Source of the DNA: Putridiphycobacter sp045107045
GTDB taxonomy: Bacteria > Bacteroidota > Bacteroidia > Flavobacteriales_D > Crocinitomicaceae
DNA: 64,000 nucleotides
Direction: 5' to 3'
Assembly (NCBI GenBank): GCA_045107045.1
Contig: JBGCFR010000011.1
Span: 1 to 64,000, forward strand
Shown: positions 26,657 to 35,812 of the stretch, piece after piece
Layout of the letters: each line of letters opens with the position of its first letter
Numbering within the stretch: the stretch's first letter is position 1
Notes under the pieces: generated by a model
Seen by the model: the letters and a program-made list of their open reading frames with translations, nothing else
Database searches by the model: none
What the model was told of the DNA's origin: nothing
Program-made: the position numbers and the translations under genes

Positions 26657-27613
26657 ATGATGACTACAAGCCTTAAAATTTTAATATTATTTTTAACCTG
26701 TTCAGTTTCTCAATTGAATGCTTTGCCTTCTACATCAAGGTATTTGATTCTTAAAGGCACAGTTGTAGATGAAAGCAATTTACCAATACCTTTTACTGAA
26801 ATTGAAATTCGATATAAAGCGGAATTTCCTAGGACTTCAATGCCAATTTCTGAAAAAACCAAAGCTGACAGTGCTGGTCAATATAATATTGAAATTAAAA
26901 AGTTTGGCAACTATAAATTAACATTCAGTTCAGCTAACAAAATAGCCTATAGCGTCACTTGCAATTACACCAAAAACAACTCACTATTCTTAAGAAAAAT
27001 TGAGTTTGTTCAGCAATTAAACGTTAAACTATTGCCTCAAACTAGTAAACAGAAATCAGATGCGTACAATGGCGTCAATTTAAAGTTTGACGAAAATTTA
27101 ATTGTAGCTGTTCCTTATAAAAGATATTTAGAAAGTACTGACTATAAATTTAAAAAAGGATTTAAAACCGAAAAGAAATTATGGAAATACGTTAGAAAAC
27201 AAATCAAAAAGAAAAAATTAAAAAAATTATTGCGAAGTCTAGCTAATCAGGCAGAAATCGATTTTATTATAAAAGATGTTACGCACAGTGAAGAAAGTAG
27301 AAATACTTGGCGGAAAAATTTTGGAACTAAGAGCTACCAATTAGATATGGAGCAATCCAAAATTGAATTTGCACAAAAGGTGTTTTATCAAATTAATCAT
27401 GATAAGGAAGACAAATCACTTTTATTCAAGGGCACAATGATTGAATTTGAAAGAGCTAAAACGGTAAAATTAGATCCAGGGAGAAAATTATTTTCGGTAT
27501 ATAAGTTTGAATTTGAGAACGAAAAGGGGCAGAAATTAGCGTATGATATTGTAAGTATTAAAACCTTTTCGGGTTGGAAAATTGCCAAAATATTTCCGCA
27601 TCAGGTAGTGTGA
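26657..27613 (+). CDS. Uncharacterised secreted protein with carboxypeptidase-regulatory-like N-domain
   Basis: A 318-residue protein with a signal peptide (residues 1-22, ending in LNALP). Residues about 28-115 look like a CarboxypepD_reg/CNA-B-type beta-sandwich (ILKGTVVDESNLPIPFTEIEI, ADSAGQYNIEIKKFGNYKLTFSS). Residues about 165-215 are a very basic helical stretch (FKKGFKTEKKLWKYVRKQIK followed by KKKLKKLL), and the last 100 residues form an alpha-beta domain that I do not recognise. Basic charge together with a secreted beta-sandwich suggests binding to a negatively charged partner, but no function is claimed. Confidence 0.6.
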   Translation: MMTTSLKILILFLTCSVSQLNALPSTSRYLILKGTVVDESNLPIPFTEIEIRYKAEFPRTSMPISEKTKADSAGQYNIEIKKFGNYKLTFSSANKIAYSVTCNYTKNNSLFLRKIEFVQQLNVKLLPQTSKQKSDAYNGVNLKFDENLIVAVPYKRYLESTDYKFKKGFKTEKKLWKYVRKQIKKKKLKKLLRSLANQAEIDFIIKDVTHSEESRNTWRKNFGTKSYQLDMEQSKIEFAQKVFYQINHDKEDKSLLFKGTMIEFERAKTVKLDPGRKLFSVYKFEFENEKGQKLAYDIVSIKTFSGWKIAKIFPHQVV

Positions 27614-27649
27614 AAAATTGCCCAAAAGTAATTCATAACCAACAGATTT

Positions 27650-27665
27650 GTTTTGTTCACAAAAC
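27650..27665. terminator. Possible bidirectional terminator hairpin
   Basis: GTTTTG-TTCA-CAAAAC forms a six-base stem between convergent genes and is flanked by T-rich and A-rich stretches on the two sides. The stem is short and A+T-rich, so this is only tentative. Confidence 0.35.
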
Positions 27666-27674
27666 CAATTTTAT

Positions 27675-28910
27675 TTAATCGGCTAGACTTGGATTTTTTA
27701 AATCTTGTTTCCCACGAATAATGGCAATAACTAAACCTACAAGTGGTAATACAGCCATAAAATAATATAAATTAAACCCAATCGTGCCATATAAGGCAGC
27801 TCCTATCACAGGAAACACAGCTAGTGCAAGCGAATTAATTGACTCACTAATCCCCATCACTTCTCCCTGACGTTTTGGGTTAGCATGTTGTGCTATCAAA
27901 CCATTAAATGTTGGAAAACACAGTGACAATCCTAAGTTCATGATATAATAAAATGCAATAAATAAATACAATACGTCCGTTAGCGTTAAACAAACTAACC
28001 CTATTGTAGAAAGACTAAGACCAATTAATAATGTGTTGTACTGCCCAAAAGCCAAAATAAATCGCTTTGACAAAAAGGCCTGATTAAAGGCTAAAAATAT
28101 ACCCACAAATAGCATGAACCAACCCAGCTCCTTTTCGTTAAATTTAAATAAATCAATCAAGAATAAGGAAATTGATGAAATGTAAAAAGCCATCATAATT
28201 GCAAATACAAATTTGATAATAAACAAGGTCTTAATTATGGGTTTTGGTTTTACTTCTCTAATTCTTCTTAGTATAAAAAAACTCTTAGAAATAGATTGAT
28301 GTTCATATTGTTGCCTTTTTCCCTGTGGTAATGACTCTTTTAACCAATACTTAATAGTTAGCAATGTGATGAATGATATGGCAATGGCAGTTAAAACTGT
28401 GCCTTTGTAGCCTAATGGAGAACTTGCAGTAAAGCCCCCAATTCCGGGTCCAATAATAATTCCAATACCTGCAACACCTCCTAAATAACCAAAAATATAT
28501 GACTTCTCTTTGGGAGAGGTAATATCAGCCACATAGGCATTTGCTACAGATGTATTTCCTCCAGTAATGCCATCAAGAATTCTTGCTAATCCAATAATGA
28601 CTAAAGGCAGCGTCAAACCATAAACGGAAACATCTGGAATAAAAAGTGCACCCAAAAAAACGATCCAACTCAAAAGCGTACCAGCTTGGCTTAGCATTAA
28701 TATTGGTTTTCGTCCTTTCTGATCAGACCAAGCACCCAATAACGGAGAACCAATAAATTGAGAGGCTGAATAAAGGGTTAACATCAAACCAAAAATCCAT
28801 TTTGGTGCCCCATAGCTATTAATCACAAATGGGAGAATTGGCATTAAAATCCCAAATCCTAGTACATTGACAAATGTCAACAAATAGGCAGGAACTAATC
28901 TTTTATTCAT
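27675..28910 (-). CDS. MFS transporter of the TCR/Tet type
   Basis: A 411-residue membrane protein with about twelve hydrophobic segments. The motif A between helices 2 and 3 is GSPLLGAWSDQKGRKPIL, and DGITGGNTSVANAYVADIT with the GGVAGIGIIIGPGIGG stretch of helix 5 (motif C) marks it as a proton-coupled multidrug or tetracycline-type exporter. It likely exports a small hydrophobic compound; substrate specificity cannot be read from sequence. It is a single gene with a -7 box four bases before its ATG. Confidence 0.88.
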   Translation of the reverse strand: MNKRLVPAYLLTFVNVLGFGILMPILPFVINSYGAPKWIFGLMLTLYSASQFIGSPLLGAWSDQKGRKPILMLSQAGTLLSWIVFLGALFIPDVSVYGLTLPLVIIGLARILDGITGGNTSVANAYVADITSPKEKSYIFGYLGGVAGIGIIIGPGIGGFTASSPLGYKGTVLTAIAISFITLLTIKYWLKESLPQGKRQQYEHQSISKSFFILRRIREVKPKPIIKTLFIIKFVFAIMMAFYISSISLFLIDLFKFNEKELGWFMLFVGIFLAFNQAFLSKRFILAFGQYNTLLIGLSLSTIGLVCLTLTDVLYLFIAFYYIMNLGLSLCFPTFNGLIAQHANPKRQGEVMGISESINSLALAVFPVIGAALYGTIGFNLYYFMAVLPLVGLVIAIIRGKQDLKNPSLAD

Positions 28911-28914
28911 TCCG

Positions 28915-28922
28915 CAAAGATA
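28915..28922 (-). promoter_or_regulatory. -7 box four bases before the MFS gene ATG
   Basis: On the minus strand TATCTTTG fits TAnnTTTG and is separated from the ATG at 28908-28910 by four bases, which suggests a leaderless transcript. Confidence 0.5.
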
Positions 28923-29013
28923 ATCTTTCGAAAACAGTATCAGATTATTTTAGGAGAATTGTAATTACCTTTATAGTATTTCGTCTAATAAACGTATTGA
29001 GATTTATTAAATT

Positions 29014-30018
29014 ATGAAATTTTTTCTTTGTTTGCTTTTATTGTCTCTTTCTCTTCCAGGAATTAGTCAAAATATTAATTCAAAAATGAATGGGATTAGC
29101 TTTGTTGGAACAAGAAAATTAATCTCCAGTTCGAACCTTGTGCCAGTGGAAAAAATTAATGCCAACTGGATTACCGTTATGCCATTTGCATTTATTCCAA
29201 AAGGGACCGCAAAAGTTCAATACAACCAAAATTTTCAATGGTCGGGAGAAACGGTTAGCGGAATTGAACATACGATTAAGCTTGCCAAACAAAAAAATTT
29301 AAAGATTTTACTAAAGCCACATATTTGGATGCACTATTCATGGATAGGTGACCTAACTTTTGATACCGAAGACGAATGGATGACATTTGAAGAAACATAT
29401 ACAAACTATATTCTAGAATTTGCCAAGCTATCCGAAAAACTGAGTATAGAAGTATTCTGCATTGGAGTAGAAGTCAAAAAAATTGTGATTGAACGGCCCA
29501 ACTTTTGGTTTGAATTAATTGGTAAAGTTCGTGAAGTTTATACTGGCAAAATTACTTATGCTGCAAATTGGGACAATTATCAGCATGTAAAATTCTGGTC
29601 GAAACTGGACTATATTGGAATTGATGCTTACTTCCCAATATCAGATGCAAAAACACCCAGTTATCAAGCTTGTTATATTGGCTGGAAAACCCATTATGAA
29701 GCTATAAAAACATTAAGCAAAGCGGCCAATAAAAAAGTCATTTTTACAGAATTTGGCTATCGTAATATTGATTTTACTGGCAAAGAACCATGGACAGAGT
29801 CATCCAATCAAACCTTCAATTCAATGGCACAAGAAAATGCTTATAGAGCTATTTTTTCAAGATTCTGGGGAGAAAATTGGTTTGCTGGTGGGTTCCTCTG
29901 GAAGTGGTTTCCCGACCACCAAAATACAGGAGGGTTAAAGAACAATCGGTTTACACCACAAAATAAACCAGTTCAAAAAATTATCAAACATTTTTATGGG
30001 AGCGGAATAGAACCCTAA
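29014..30018 (+). CDS. GH113-like TIM-barrel glycosidase
   Basis: A 334-residue secreted protein with a signal peptide (residues 1-18). The rest is a TIM barrel of the GH113 type: INANWITVMPFAFIP near 48, ILLKPHIWM near 98-106, then CIGVEVKK around 149-156 with Glu153 as the likely acid/base, IGIDAYFPI near 201-209, and KVIFTEFGYR near 241-250 with Glu246 as the likely nucleophile. The GFLWKWFPDH segment closes the barrel. GH113 enzymes cleave beta-mannans, but several relatives have no known substrate, so mannan cleavage is only a suggestion. No glycan-utilisation gene neighbours accompany it. Confidence 0.78.
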   Translation: MKFFLCLLLLSLSLPGISQNINSKMNGISFVGTRKLISSSNLVPVEKINANWITVMPFAFIPKGTAKVQYNQNFQWSGETVSGIEHTIKLAKQKNLKILLKPHIWMHYSWIGDLTFDTEDEWMTFEETYTNYILEFAKLSEKLSIEVFCIGVEVKKIVIERPNFWFELIGKVREVYTGKITYAANWDNYQHVKFWSKLDYIGIDAYFPISDAKTPSYQACYIGWKTHYEAIKTLSKAANKKVIFTEFGYRNIDFTGKEPWTESSNQTFNSMAQENAYRAIFSRFWGENWFAGGFLWKWFPDHQNTGGLKNNRFTPQNKPVQKIIKHFYGSGIEP

Positions 30019-30075
30019 TGTTAAAGTTTTGTTATTATCTAAAAAGCTAGTCTGTTTTTTTGGATATTTAATCCA

Positions 30076-30996
30076 ATGGGTAAAATACTTGCCATCCTTT
30101 TCATTTTATTTTCAAGCATTGCTAATGCTGGCTATATACAATACTACAAATTAGTAAATGAAGGGGAATATCAAATGTATGAAGGGCATTACCAGCTGGC
30201 TTCAACAAATTTCGAAATGGCTTTTAATTTAGTAGAAAGTCCAAAACCAAGGGATTATTATCTTAATGCTAAATGTTATACTCAACTCAATGATGACAAT
30301 ATGGTATTCAAGTACCTAAAGCTATCTGTTGAAAATGGCCTTGACAAGAACTTTATTATTGATGATTCATTATGGTTTACCAATCAAATGCATAGTCAAG
30401 AATTTAAATCTATCCTTGCCATTAATTCCTTTTTTAAAAAACAAATTAAAGAGAAGTCCGAGGACTTTGTTCGATTAAGTAAAGACTTCAAAATGAACGA
30501 CATTATTAAGTATTATAAATATGCTGATAAAAAAGACAGCACATCTGAAAACTATTTAAAATTTATGGCAAAATATCTGCCATACCAAGATTCCTTTAGA
30601 ATTGAACTAATCAAATTTTGTTTAAATGGTCAACTACCTTATAATAAAAAAGACCTTGGCAGATTGCACTTTTACTGTATTCACTTTTTCTATCCAAACA
30701 TGCCCGAGCTTAGCAACATTAAAAAGCGATTTATTGACCTCATAGACAAAGGATTTTTAAGTCCTATGTATTATGCTACTACCTTTGACAAAGTTCCGAT
30801 TAGACAGAATACCATGTATCCTGCAATAAAAAGTGAATTTGGGATAACCGAGGAATCAGTAAACCAAGCCGATTTGACTCAAATTATTGAAAACAGAATT
30901 TCTATTGGCTTGAGTCAATATTACTATGATGCTCCAAATTATCGGAAAAATTACAAACCTATTTCTATCAATAAAAGTATAAAAATTGAATATTAA
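30076..30996 (+). CDS. Uncharacterised secreted protein with TPR-like start
   Basis: A 306-residue protein with a signal peptide (residues 1-18, ending in IANAG). Residues about 20-100 contain a TPR-like helical pair (YQMYEGHYQLASTNFEMAF, then RDYYLNAKCYTQLNDDNMVFKYLKLSV). The remaining two thirds are helical, Lys and Tyr-rich, and match no family I recognise. It follows the GH113-like gene after 57 bases on the same strand, so joint transcription is possible, but a functional link is not evident. Confidence 0.55.
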   Translation: MGKILAILFILFSSIANAGYIQYYKLVNEGEYQMYEGHYQLASTNFEMAFNLVESPKPRDYYLNAKCYTQLNDDNMVFKYLKLSVENGLDKNFIIDDSLWFTNQMHSQEFKSILAINSFFKKQIKEKSEDFVRLSKDFKMNDIIKYYKYADKKDSTSENYLKFMAKYLPYQDSFRIELIKFCLNGQLPYNKKDLGRLHFYCIHFFYPNMPELSNIKKRFIDLIDKGFLSPMYYATTFDKVPIRQNTMYPAIKSEFGITEESVNQADLTQIIENRISIGLSQYYYDAPNYRKNYKPISINKSIKIEY

Positions 30997-31083
30997 CTGG
31001 AGTTTGTATATCGTGAGAAATTTAATCAAATTACATTAAGATAACCTCGGAATAAATTGGGTACTATTTTAAAGATAATTGAC

Positions 31084-31091
31084 TAGATTTG
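31084..31091 (+). promoter_or_regulatory. -7 box upstream of the haem-binding-domain gene
   Basis: TAGATTTG fits TAnnTTTG and lies 22 bases before the ATG at 31114. A -33 element of good match is not visible. Confidence 0.4.
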
Positions 31092-31113
31092 CCTTTATAA
31101 ATAGGTTCTAAAA

Positions 31114-31569
31114 ATGTTAAAAAAAGTATTACTCTTACTGCTCATTGTATTTGCTGTCATGCAATTCATTCAAATTGATGTATCTATTCCAGATGACGCC
31201 AATACTAAAACTGACTTTATAACAAAATATGCTCCACCGGAAGACATCAAATTACTTGTGAAAAATGCTTGCTATGATTGTCATTCGTATCAAACAAATT
31301 ATAAATGGTATATGCATATTGCACCTATTTCATGGTTAACAAAAGGCCATGTAGAAGACGGAAGAAAACACCTTAACTTTTCCGACTGGGATAGCTATAC
31401 TTTTAGAAAAAAAGTACATAAATTAGAAGAATGTCATGAAGAAATTGAGCATTTCGCTATGCCGATTCAAGGTTATATCACTATGCACGAGGAGGCCGAT
31501 CTTAGTCAGGAAGAAAGGGAAAAATTAATTAATTGGTTCAAAGATTTAGAAGGCTCTATTACTGATTAA
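31114..31569 (+). CDS. Haem-binding domain protein
   Basis: A 151-residue protein with an N-terminal signal or anchor (residues 1-18). It carries the Bacteroidota haem-binding domain: KNACYDCHSYQTNYKWYMHIAPISW, with CYDCH at 53-57, then HVEDGRKHLNFSDW, and ends with MPIQGYITMHEEADLSQEE. This is a short c-type cytochrome-like unit expected in the periplasm. It sits beside an ABC-F gene (convergent) and not with the cytochrome operon at 4.5-7.6 kb, so it may serve a separate electron-transfer route. Confidence 0.88.
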   Translation: MLKKVLLLLLIVFAVMQFIQIDVSIPDDANTKTDFITKYAPPEDIKLLVKNACYDCHSYQTNYKWYMHIAPISWLTKGHVEDGRKHLNFSDWDSYTFRKKVHKLEECHEEIEHFAMPIQGYITMHEEADLSQEEREKLINWFKDLEGSITD

Positions 31570-31576
31570 AATTAAG

Positions 31577-33457
31577 TTAAATAAATTCTGATAATTCTAA
31601 CCAGCGCATTTCTTTATTGTCAATCAATTGCGCTATTTCAGTCATCCTAATGCTGAGTGTTTTCATTTCTTCAGGATTGTCAATGCCGGCATTCATTTTT
31701 GCAACAATCTCATTATTTTCCTTATTTAGCGCCTCTAATTCTGTTTCAATTGTTGAGAATTCTTGCTTTTCCATATAGGATAGCTTACGTTTTTGCGCAT
31801 CATCCTCTTTCTCCACAATTTTAACCGGAGTCACTTCTGTTTTCACCGCTTTTTCGGCTCTTTTTTCTTTCTGAATTTCTTGTTTTAAATAGGCTCTGTA
31901 ACCTGTATAATTTCCAATAATGTCCTTTATTTTTCCTTTGCCTTCAAAATAGAATGTATGATCTACTACTTTATCCATAAAGTATCGATCGTGAGATACG
32001 ACAATCAAACAACCTTTAAAGTTCATTAAATATTCCTCGAGCACACTTAAGGTGAAAATATCTAAATCATTTGTGGGTTCATCCAAAATCAAAAAGTTTG
32101 GATTTGTTAAAAGAATGGTCATTAGATATAATCGTTTCTTTTCCCCACCACTCAATTTATAGACAAAATTATAGTGCATGTCACGATCAAACATAAACAT
32201 CTCCAGAAACTGAGCGGCTGACATTTTTCGCCCCTTTGTCAATGGAATCCATTCAGCAATGTCTTTTATAATATCAATGACCTTCTTTTCTTCGTCGAAT
32301 TTTAAACCATCTTGGTGATAATATCCCATTACGACCGTATCACCCACACTAATTTTGCCAGTAGTAGGTAACTCTTGGCCAACTAATAGATTTAGAAATG
32401 TTGACTTTCCTGCACCATTATGACCAACAATGCCCAATTTTTCCCCTCGTTTAAACACATAATCTAATTGATCTATAATCACGGTATCTCCAAAGCTTTT
32501 ATTCAATTTATGAATTTCAACTATCTTCGATCCAAGTCTACTCATTTCAACTTCAATTTCGAGTTGATCCTCTTTGATTCTTTGTGTTGCAGTTTCTTTT
32601 AAGCCACTAAACGCATCCACTCTAGCCTTCTGTTTAGTTCCACGGGCTTTTGGTTGGCGACGCATCCATTCAAGCTCCGTTCGCATTAAGTTTTTTGCTT
32701 TGCCAATTGTGGCAGCTAACATTTCTTGACGTTCAGCTTTTTTTTCTAGGTAGTAAGAAAAATTACCCTTGTACTTATAAATGGTTTGATCTTCTAGTTC
32801 ATAAATAGTATTACAAATCACTTCTAAAAAATAACGATCATGTGTTACCATTATAATGGTTGATTGACTTTGAGAAAGATATGTTTCCAACCACTCAATC
32901 ATATCTAAATCTAGATGATTTGTTGGCTCATCTAAAATCATAATATCTGGCTCATTGACCAATACTTTAGCTAGAGCCAGTCTCTTTTTTTGGCCTCCAG
33001 ACAGGCTGCCGATTTTTGCTGTTTTGTCTGTTACCTTAAGTTGACTCAACACTTGGTTCACCTTCACTTCAAAATCCCATGCATTTAATTGATTCATTCT
33101 ATCAAGTGCGGTATGATAGGCTTCTGAATCATCAGGATTCAAAAGTGCTTTCTCATATTCTAGAATTGCCTTTGTTTCTTGCGTTTCAGCAGACAGCACC
33201 TCCGAAAACACATCTTGATTCGGATCAAAATTTTCTGCTTGTTCCAAATAATCAACCCGAACGTCTTTTCTATAAATTACCTTTCCAGAATCTTTATCCT
33301 CTAAATCACATAGGATCTTAAGCAATGTAGACTTGCCATTACCATTTTTTGCAACAATAGCTACTTTATCTCCTTTATCAATGCCAAAATTGAGGTCTTC
33401 AAATAATACTCTAATACCAAAGGATTTGGTAAGATTTTCAACTGATAAATAATTCAT
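31577..33457 (-). CDS. ABC-F family ATP-binding protein (Uup-like)
   Basis: A 626-residue soluble protein with two ATP-binding cassettes and no membrane segments. Domain 1 has AKNGNGKST, LSGGQKKRLALAKVL and ILDEPTNHLDLDMIEWLE; domain 2 has GHNGAGKST, LSGGEKKRLYLM and ILDEPTNDLDIFTLSVLE. The linker and the C-terminal coiled coil (residues about 560-620, EKQEFSTIETELEALNKENN) are of the Uup/ABC-F type, which act on ribosomes or DNA. The exact client is not readable. Its ATG abuts the stop of the DUF4293 gene. Confidence 0.93.
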   Translation of the reverse strand: MNYLSVENLTKSFGIRVLFEDLNFGIDKGDKVAIVAKNGNGKSTLLKILCDLEDKDSGKVIYRKDVRVDYLEQAENFDPNQDVFSEVLSAETQETKAILEYEKALLNPDDSEAYHTALDRMNQLNAWDFEVKVNQVLSQLKVTDKTAKIGSLSGGQKKRLALAKVLVNEPDIMILDEPTNHLDLDMIEWLETYLSQSQSTIIMVTHDRYFLEVICNTIYELEDQTIYKYKGNFSYYLEKKAERQEMLAATIGKAKNLMRTELEWMRRQPKARGTKQKARVDAFSGLKETATQRIKEDQLEIEVEMSRLGSKIVEIHKLNKSFGDTVIIDQLDYVFKRGEKLGIVGHNGAGKSTFLNLLVGQELPTTGKISVGDTVVMGYYHQDGLKFDEEKKVIDIIKDIAEWIPLTKGRKMSAAQFLEMFMFDRDMHYNFVYKLSGGEKKRLYLMTILLTNPNFLILDEPTNDLDIFTLSVLEEYLMNFKGCLIVVSHDRYFMDKVVDHTFYFEGKGKIKDIIGNYTGYRAYLKQEIQKEKRAEKAVKTEVTPVKIVEKEDDAQKRKLSYMEKQEFSTIETELEALNKENNEIVAKMNAGIDNPEEMKTLSIRMTEIAQLIDNKEMRWLELSEFI

Positions 33458-33952
33458 TTAACGAAGTCTGTCTAAAGATTTTAGCAAAGCCTCATCACTT
33501 CTTATGCCTCTAATTGCTAATAGAATAAAAGGAATCCCCATAAATAATACAAAATAACCCATTCCATAATCTAGTTTGACATCACTAATTGGAAATCCAA
33601 TTTCCTTGTACTTCCCTGCCAAATAATCCAATCCGAAAAGAGACACTAATAGAAAACTAATGGCTAGAATAGATTGAAATAGTAAATTCAAACGACATAC
33701 CAATAACTGCTTTCTTCTATTCTTATATAAAAAGATAGCCAGTACCGATAACATTGCAGAGAATACAAATATTAGGTAGAGAGGCACTGATTGTGTTGTT
33801 TCTCCGACCATTCCATATGCACCAATTGTTCCAACTTTTAGAACTTCAGTGTTTGAGTCAATTATTGATAAATTGTAAATGGGCAGAAATAAAAGTAGTA
33901 TGGAGCAAATAAATGCTAGCACTAAATAAATTGTTTGAATTCTCTGAAGCAT
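33458..33952 (-). CDS. DUF4293 family membrane protein
   Basis: A 164-residue protein with four predicted membrane segments. It opens with the family signature MLQRIQTIYLVLAFI, and continues through LLLFLPIYNL, a loop region, and further helices (VPLYLIFVFSAMLSVLAIFLY, MGYFVLFMGIPFILLAIRGI segments), ending with a cytoplasmic RSDEALLKSLDRLR tail, as in other Bacteroidota DUF4293 proteins. The role is unknown. It directly precedes ABC-F with no gap between stop and start, so the two are coupled. Confidence 0.9.
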   Translation of the reverse strand: MLQRIQTIYLVLAFICSILLLFLPIYNLSIIDSNTEVLKVGTIGAYGMVGETTQSVPLYLIFVFSAMLSVLAIFLYKNRRKQLLVCRLNLLFQSILAISFLLVSLFGLDYLAGKYKEIGFPISDVKLDYGMGYFVLFMGIPFILLAIRGIRSDEALLKSLDRLR

Positions 33953-33962
33953 ATTTTAAGGT

Positions 33963-33999
33963 AAAAAAAATCCCGACAATCACAAGATAGTCGGGATTA
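33963..33999 (-). terminator. Rho-independent terminator after the TPR/OmpA-like lipoprotein gene
   Basis: On the minus strand an eight-base stem (ATCCCGAC with GTCGGGAT) around a 12-base loop is followed by eight T residues. It lies between the stop of the gene at 34017 and the start of the DUF4293 gene, so it separates two transcripts. Confidence 0.85.
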
Positions 34000-34016
34000 T
34001 AAATATAATTAAAGGC

Positions 34017-35702
34017 TTACTTTACCAAAGATTGGAAAGAAGCATTATCGAAAAACTTAATGAATTCTCTATCTTTCGAAGCTTTCATTTTTAGGCTTGA
34101 ATCTTTTGAGAATGCACTTGTTAAATTATTTGTAATCATGTCGATATTATTTTGACGTGCTCCAACAATTGCTTTTAAGTAATAACCTATTGCTGAAGTA
34201 GCATCTGGAGAACTATCAACAGTAGATAATGCAGAACTATAATCTTCATTCAATAATTGCGCTAATGCTTTATTAAATGTATTGGCAGACCCCATATTAC
34301 TTATTGCGCTAGAATAGTCACCATTTTGAATATCAATAATTCCCATATTATACTTCACATCTGAACCTGCAGACATAGCTGAATTAAATAACTGAGTCGC
34401 TTTTTCTCTATCACCTTCTTGACGTGCAATTAAACCCAGGTTATTTAATGTCATTGCACTTTCTTTTAAGCTATTTGCTTTTTCGAAGCTTGATTTTGCT
34501 TTAGCCATGTTATTTTGGCTATACATCACATTTCCTAAATTGTTGTGAGATCTCCAGTCATTTGGATACTGTCTTACAGCTTCTTTATACATTCTTTCCT
34601 TATCCTCTAAGTTATCATACAAAGCTGCTGTAAACAATAATTCTTCAATAGTTAATGTATCTGGATTTGATAAAGACAATCCTTTCAACTCTTCATCAGA
34701 CCAACCAATTTTATCGTAATCTACAATTACCTGTGCTCTTCTTAATGGAGGTAAAATATCTTTTTCTAGACGTTTGTAAGTTGCTGACATTTTCTTAATT
34801 TCCTCTTCTCTTTTTATTGGGTCAGGATACATTTGAAGTACACGAACTATTAAATCTTTATCTTCAATATCTGATGCCTGCATAGCTGCCTTAAAACCTT
34901 CCCAATCTTCACCTTTAGGAGAAATCTTTAGCATAGAAGACATATCAACTTCCGCAGCAGTCATCATAGTTGTCAAAGCTTCTTTTGCAGCATTTGCTCT
35001 ATCACTAGCCAAAGTGTTATTTTTTCCAGTTTCTCCTTCAGGAGATGCATAAGAACTTAAATTAATAGACTTTGGTGCAATTTTAGGATTAGTATTTGCA
35101 GCAATCATCCAATTTTGAAAGTTCATAATGTCGTCTTGCTTCATTTCCCCTTTCTTCACATTAGACTTTGCTTTATCAAAATTGATTTCCGTTCCAGAAA
35201 ATACCTGTTGAGTTGTTCTTACAAAATCATCTGTTGCCATAATTGCTCTATCATCATTTTGAACTAAAAGTGGGGTAATGATAGTTCCATCACCAATTTT
35301 CATTTCATCCAAAATAATCTCTTTACTTCCTTTAGAAGCCTTACCAGTCATTTTCAAATCTGCATTTGCTAAATCAGGAGAATAAGCAATTACATCAGTA
35401 TAGGTTACAGTTTTACCAGGCTTAAAGTCAATTGTTTGCCCATTACCTGTTGCCTTTTCACCTTGAATAGTAATTGGCTTAAACGCTTTTGATCCAAGCA
35501 TAGGAATAATTTCAGCACTTGCCTTTTTGTTTAGACCTTTTTCAGGTACTACAAGTGAAATTTTAACTCTCACACTATCTCCATGCATTTGAACAGGATC
35601 CTCATCCAATCTGTAATTCAAATCTCCGATTAACGAACAACTTGCTAACATTGAAGTTGTTACTGTCAACACAGCTAGGCTTTTATAAACTTGTTTTTTC
35701 AT
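34017..35702 (-). CDS. Lipoprotein with OmpA-like and TPR regions
   Basis: A 561-residue lipoprotein with signal ending in LASC (Cys22). Residues about 40-170 form a beta-rich region; about 170-340 contain an OmpA-C-like part (EINFDKAKSNVKKGEMK, then INLSSYASPEGETGKNN and LASDRANAAKEAL) of the kind that binds peptidoglycan; about 360-540 are TPR-like repeats (NDWRSHNNLGNVMYSQNNMAKAK, TLNNLGLIARQEGDREKATQLF). Such proteins are common, uncharacterised envelope components of Bacteroidota. It has a strong terminator behind it and no partner gene upstream on the same strand within the operon distance. Confidence 0.83.
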   Translation of the reverse strand: MKKQVYKSLAVLTVTTSMLASCSLIGDLNYRLDEDPVQMHGDSVRVKISLVVPEKGLNKKASAEIIPMLGSKAFKPITIQGEKATGNGQTIDFKPGKTVTYTDVIAYSPDLANADLKMTGKASKGSKEIILDEMKIGDGTIITPLLVQNDDRAIMATDDFVRTTQQVFSGTEINFDKAKSNVKKGEMKQDDIMNFQNWMIAANTNPKIAPKSINLSSYASPEGETGKNNTLASDRANAAKEALTTMMTAAEVDMSSMLKISPKGEDWEGFKAAMQASDIEDKDLIVRVLQMYPDPIKREEEIKKMSATYKRLEKDILPPLRRAQVIVDYDKIGWSDEELKGLSLSNPDTLTIEELLFTAALYDNLEDKERMYKEAVRQYPNDWRSHNNLGNVMYSQNNMAKAKSSFEKANSLKESAMTLNNLGLIARQEGDREKATQLFNSAMSAGSDVKYNMGIIDIQNGDYSSAISNMGSANTFNKALAQLLNEDYSSALSTVDSSPDATSAIGYYLKAIVGARQNNIDMITNNLTSAFSKDSSLKMKASKDREFIKFFDNASFQSLVK

Positions 35703-35812
35703 TGCTTAATTAGTTTAGCTTTAATTCATGCTTAATGTACTGCAATATTAAGTATAATTTTTTAGGTGTAATATAATTAAAGAACAAAAAATAAGATTAA
35801 TTGACACTTAAT

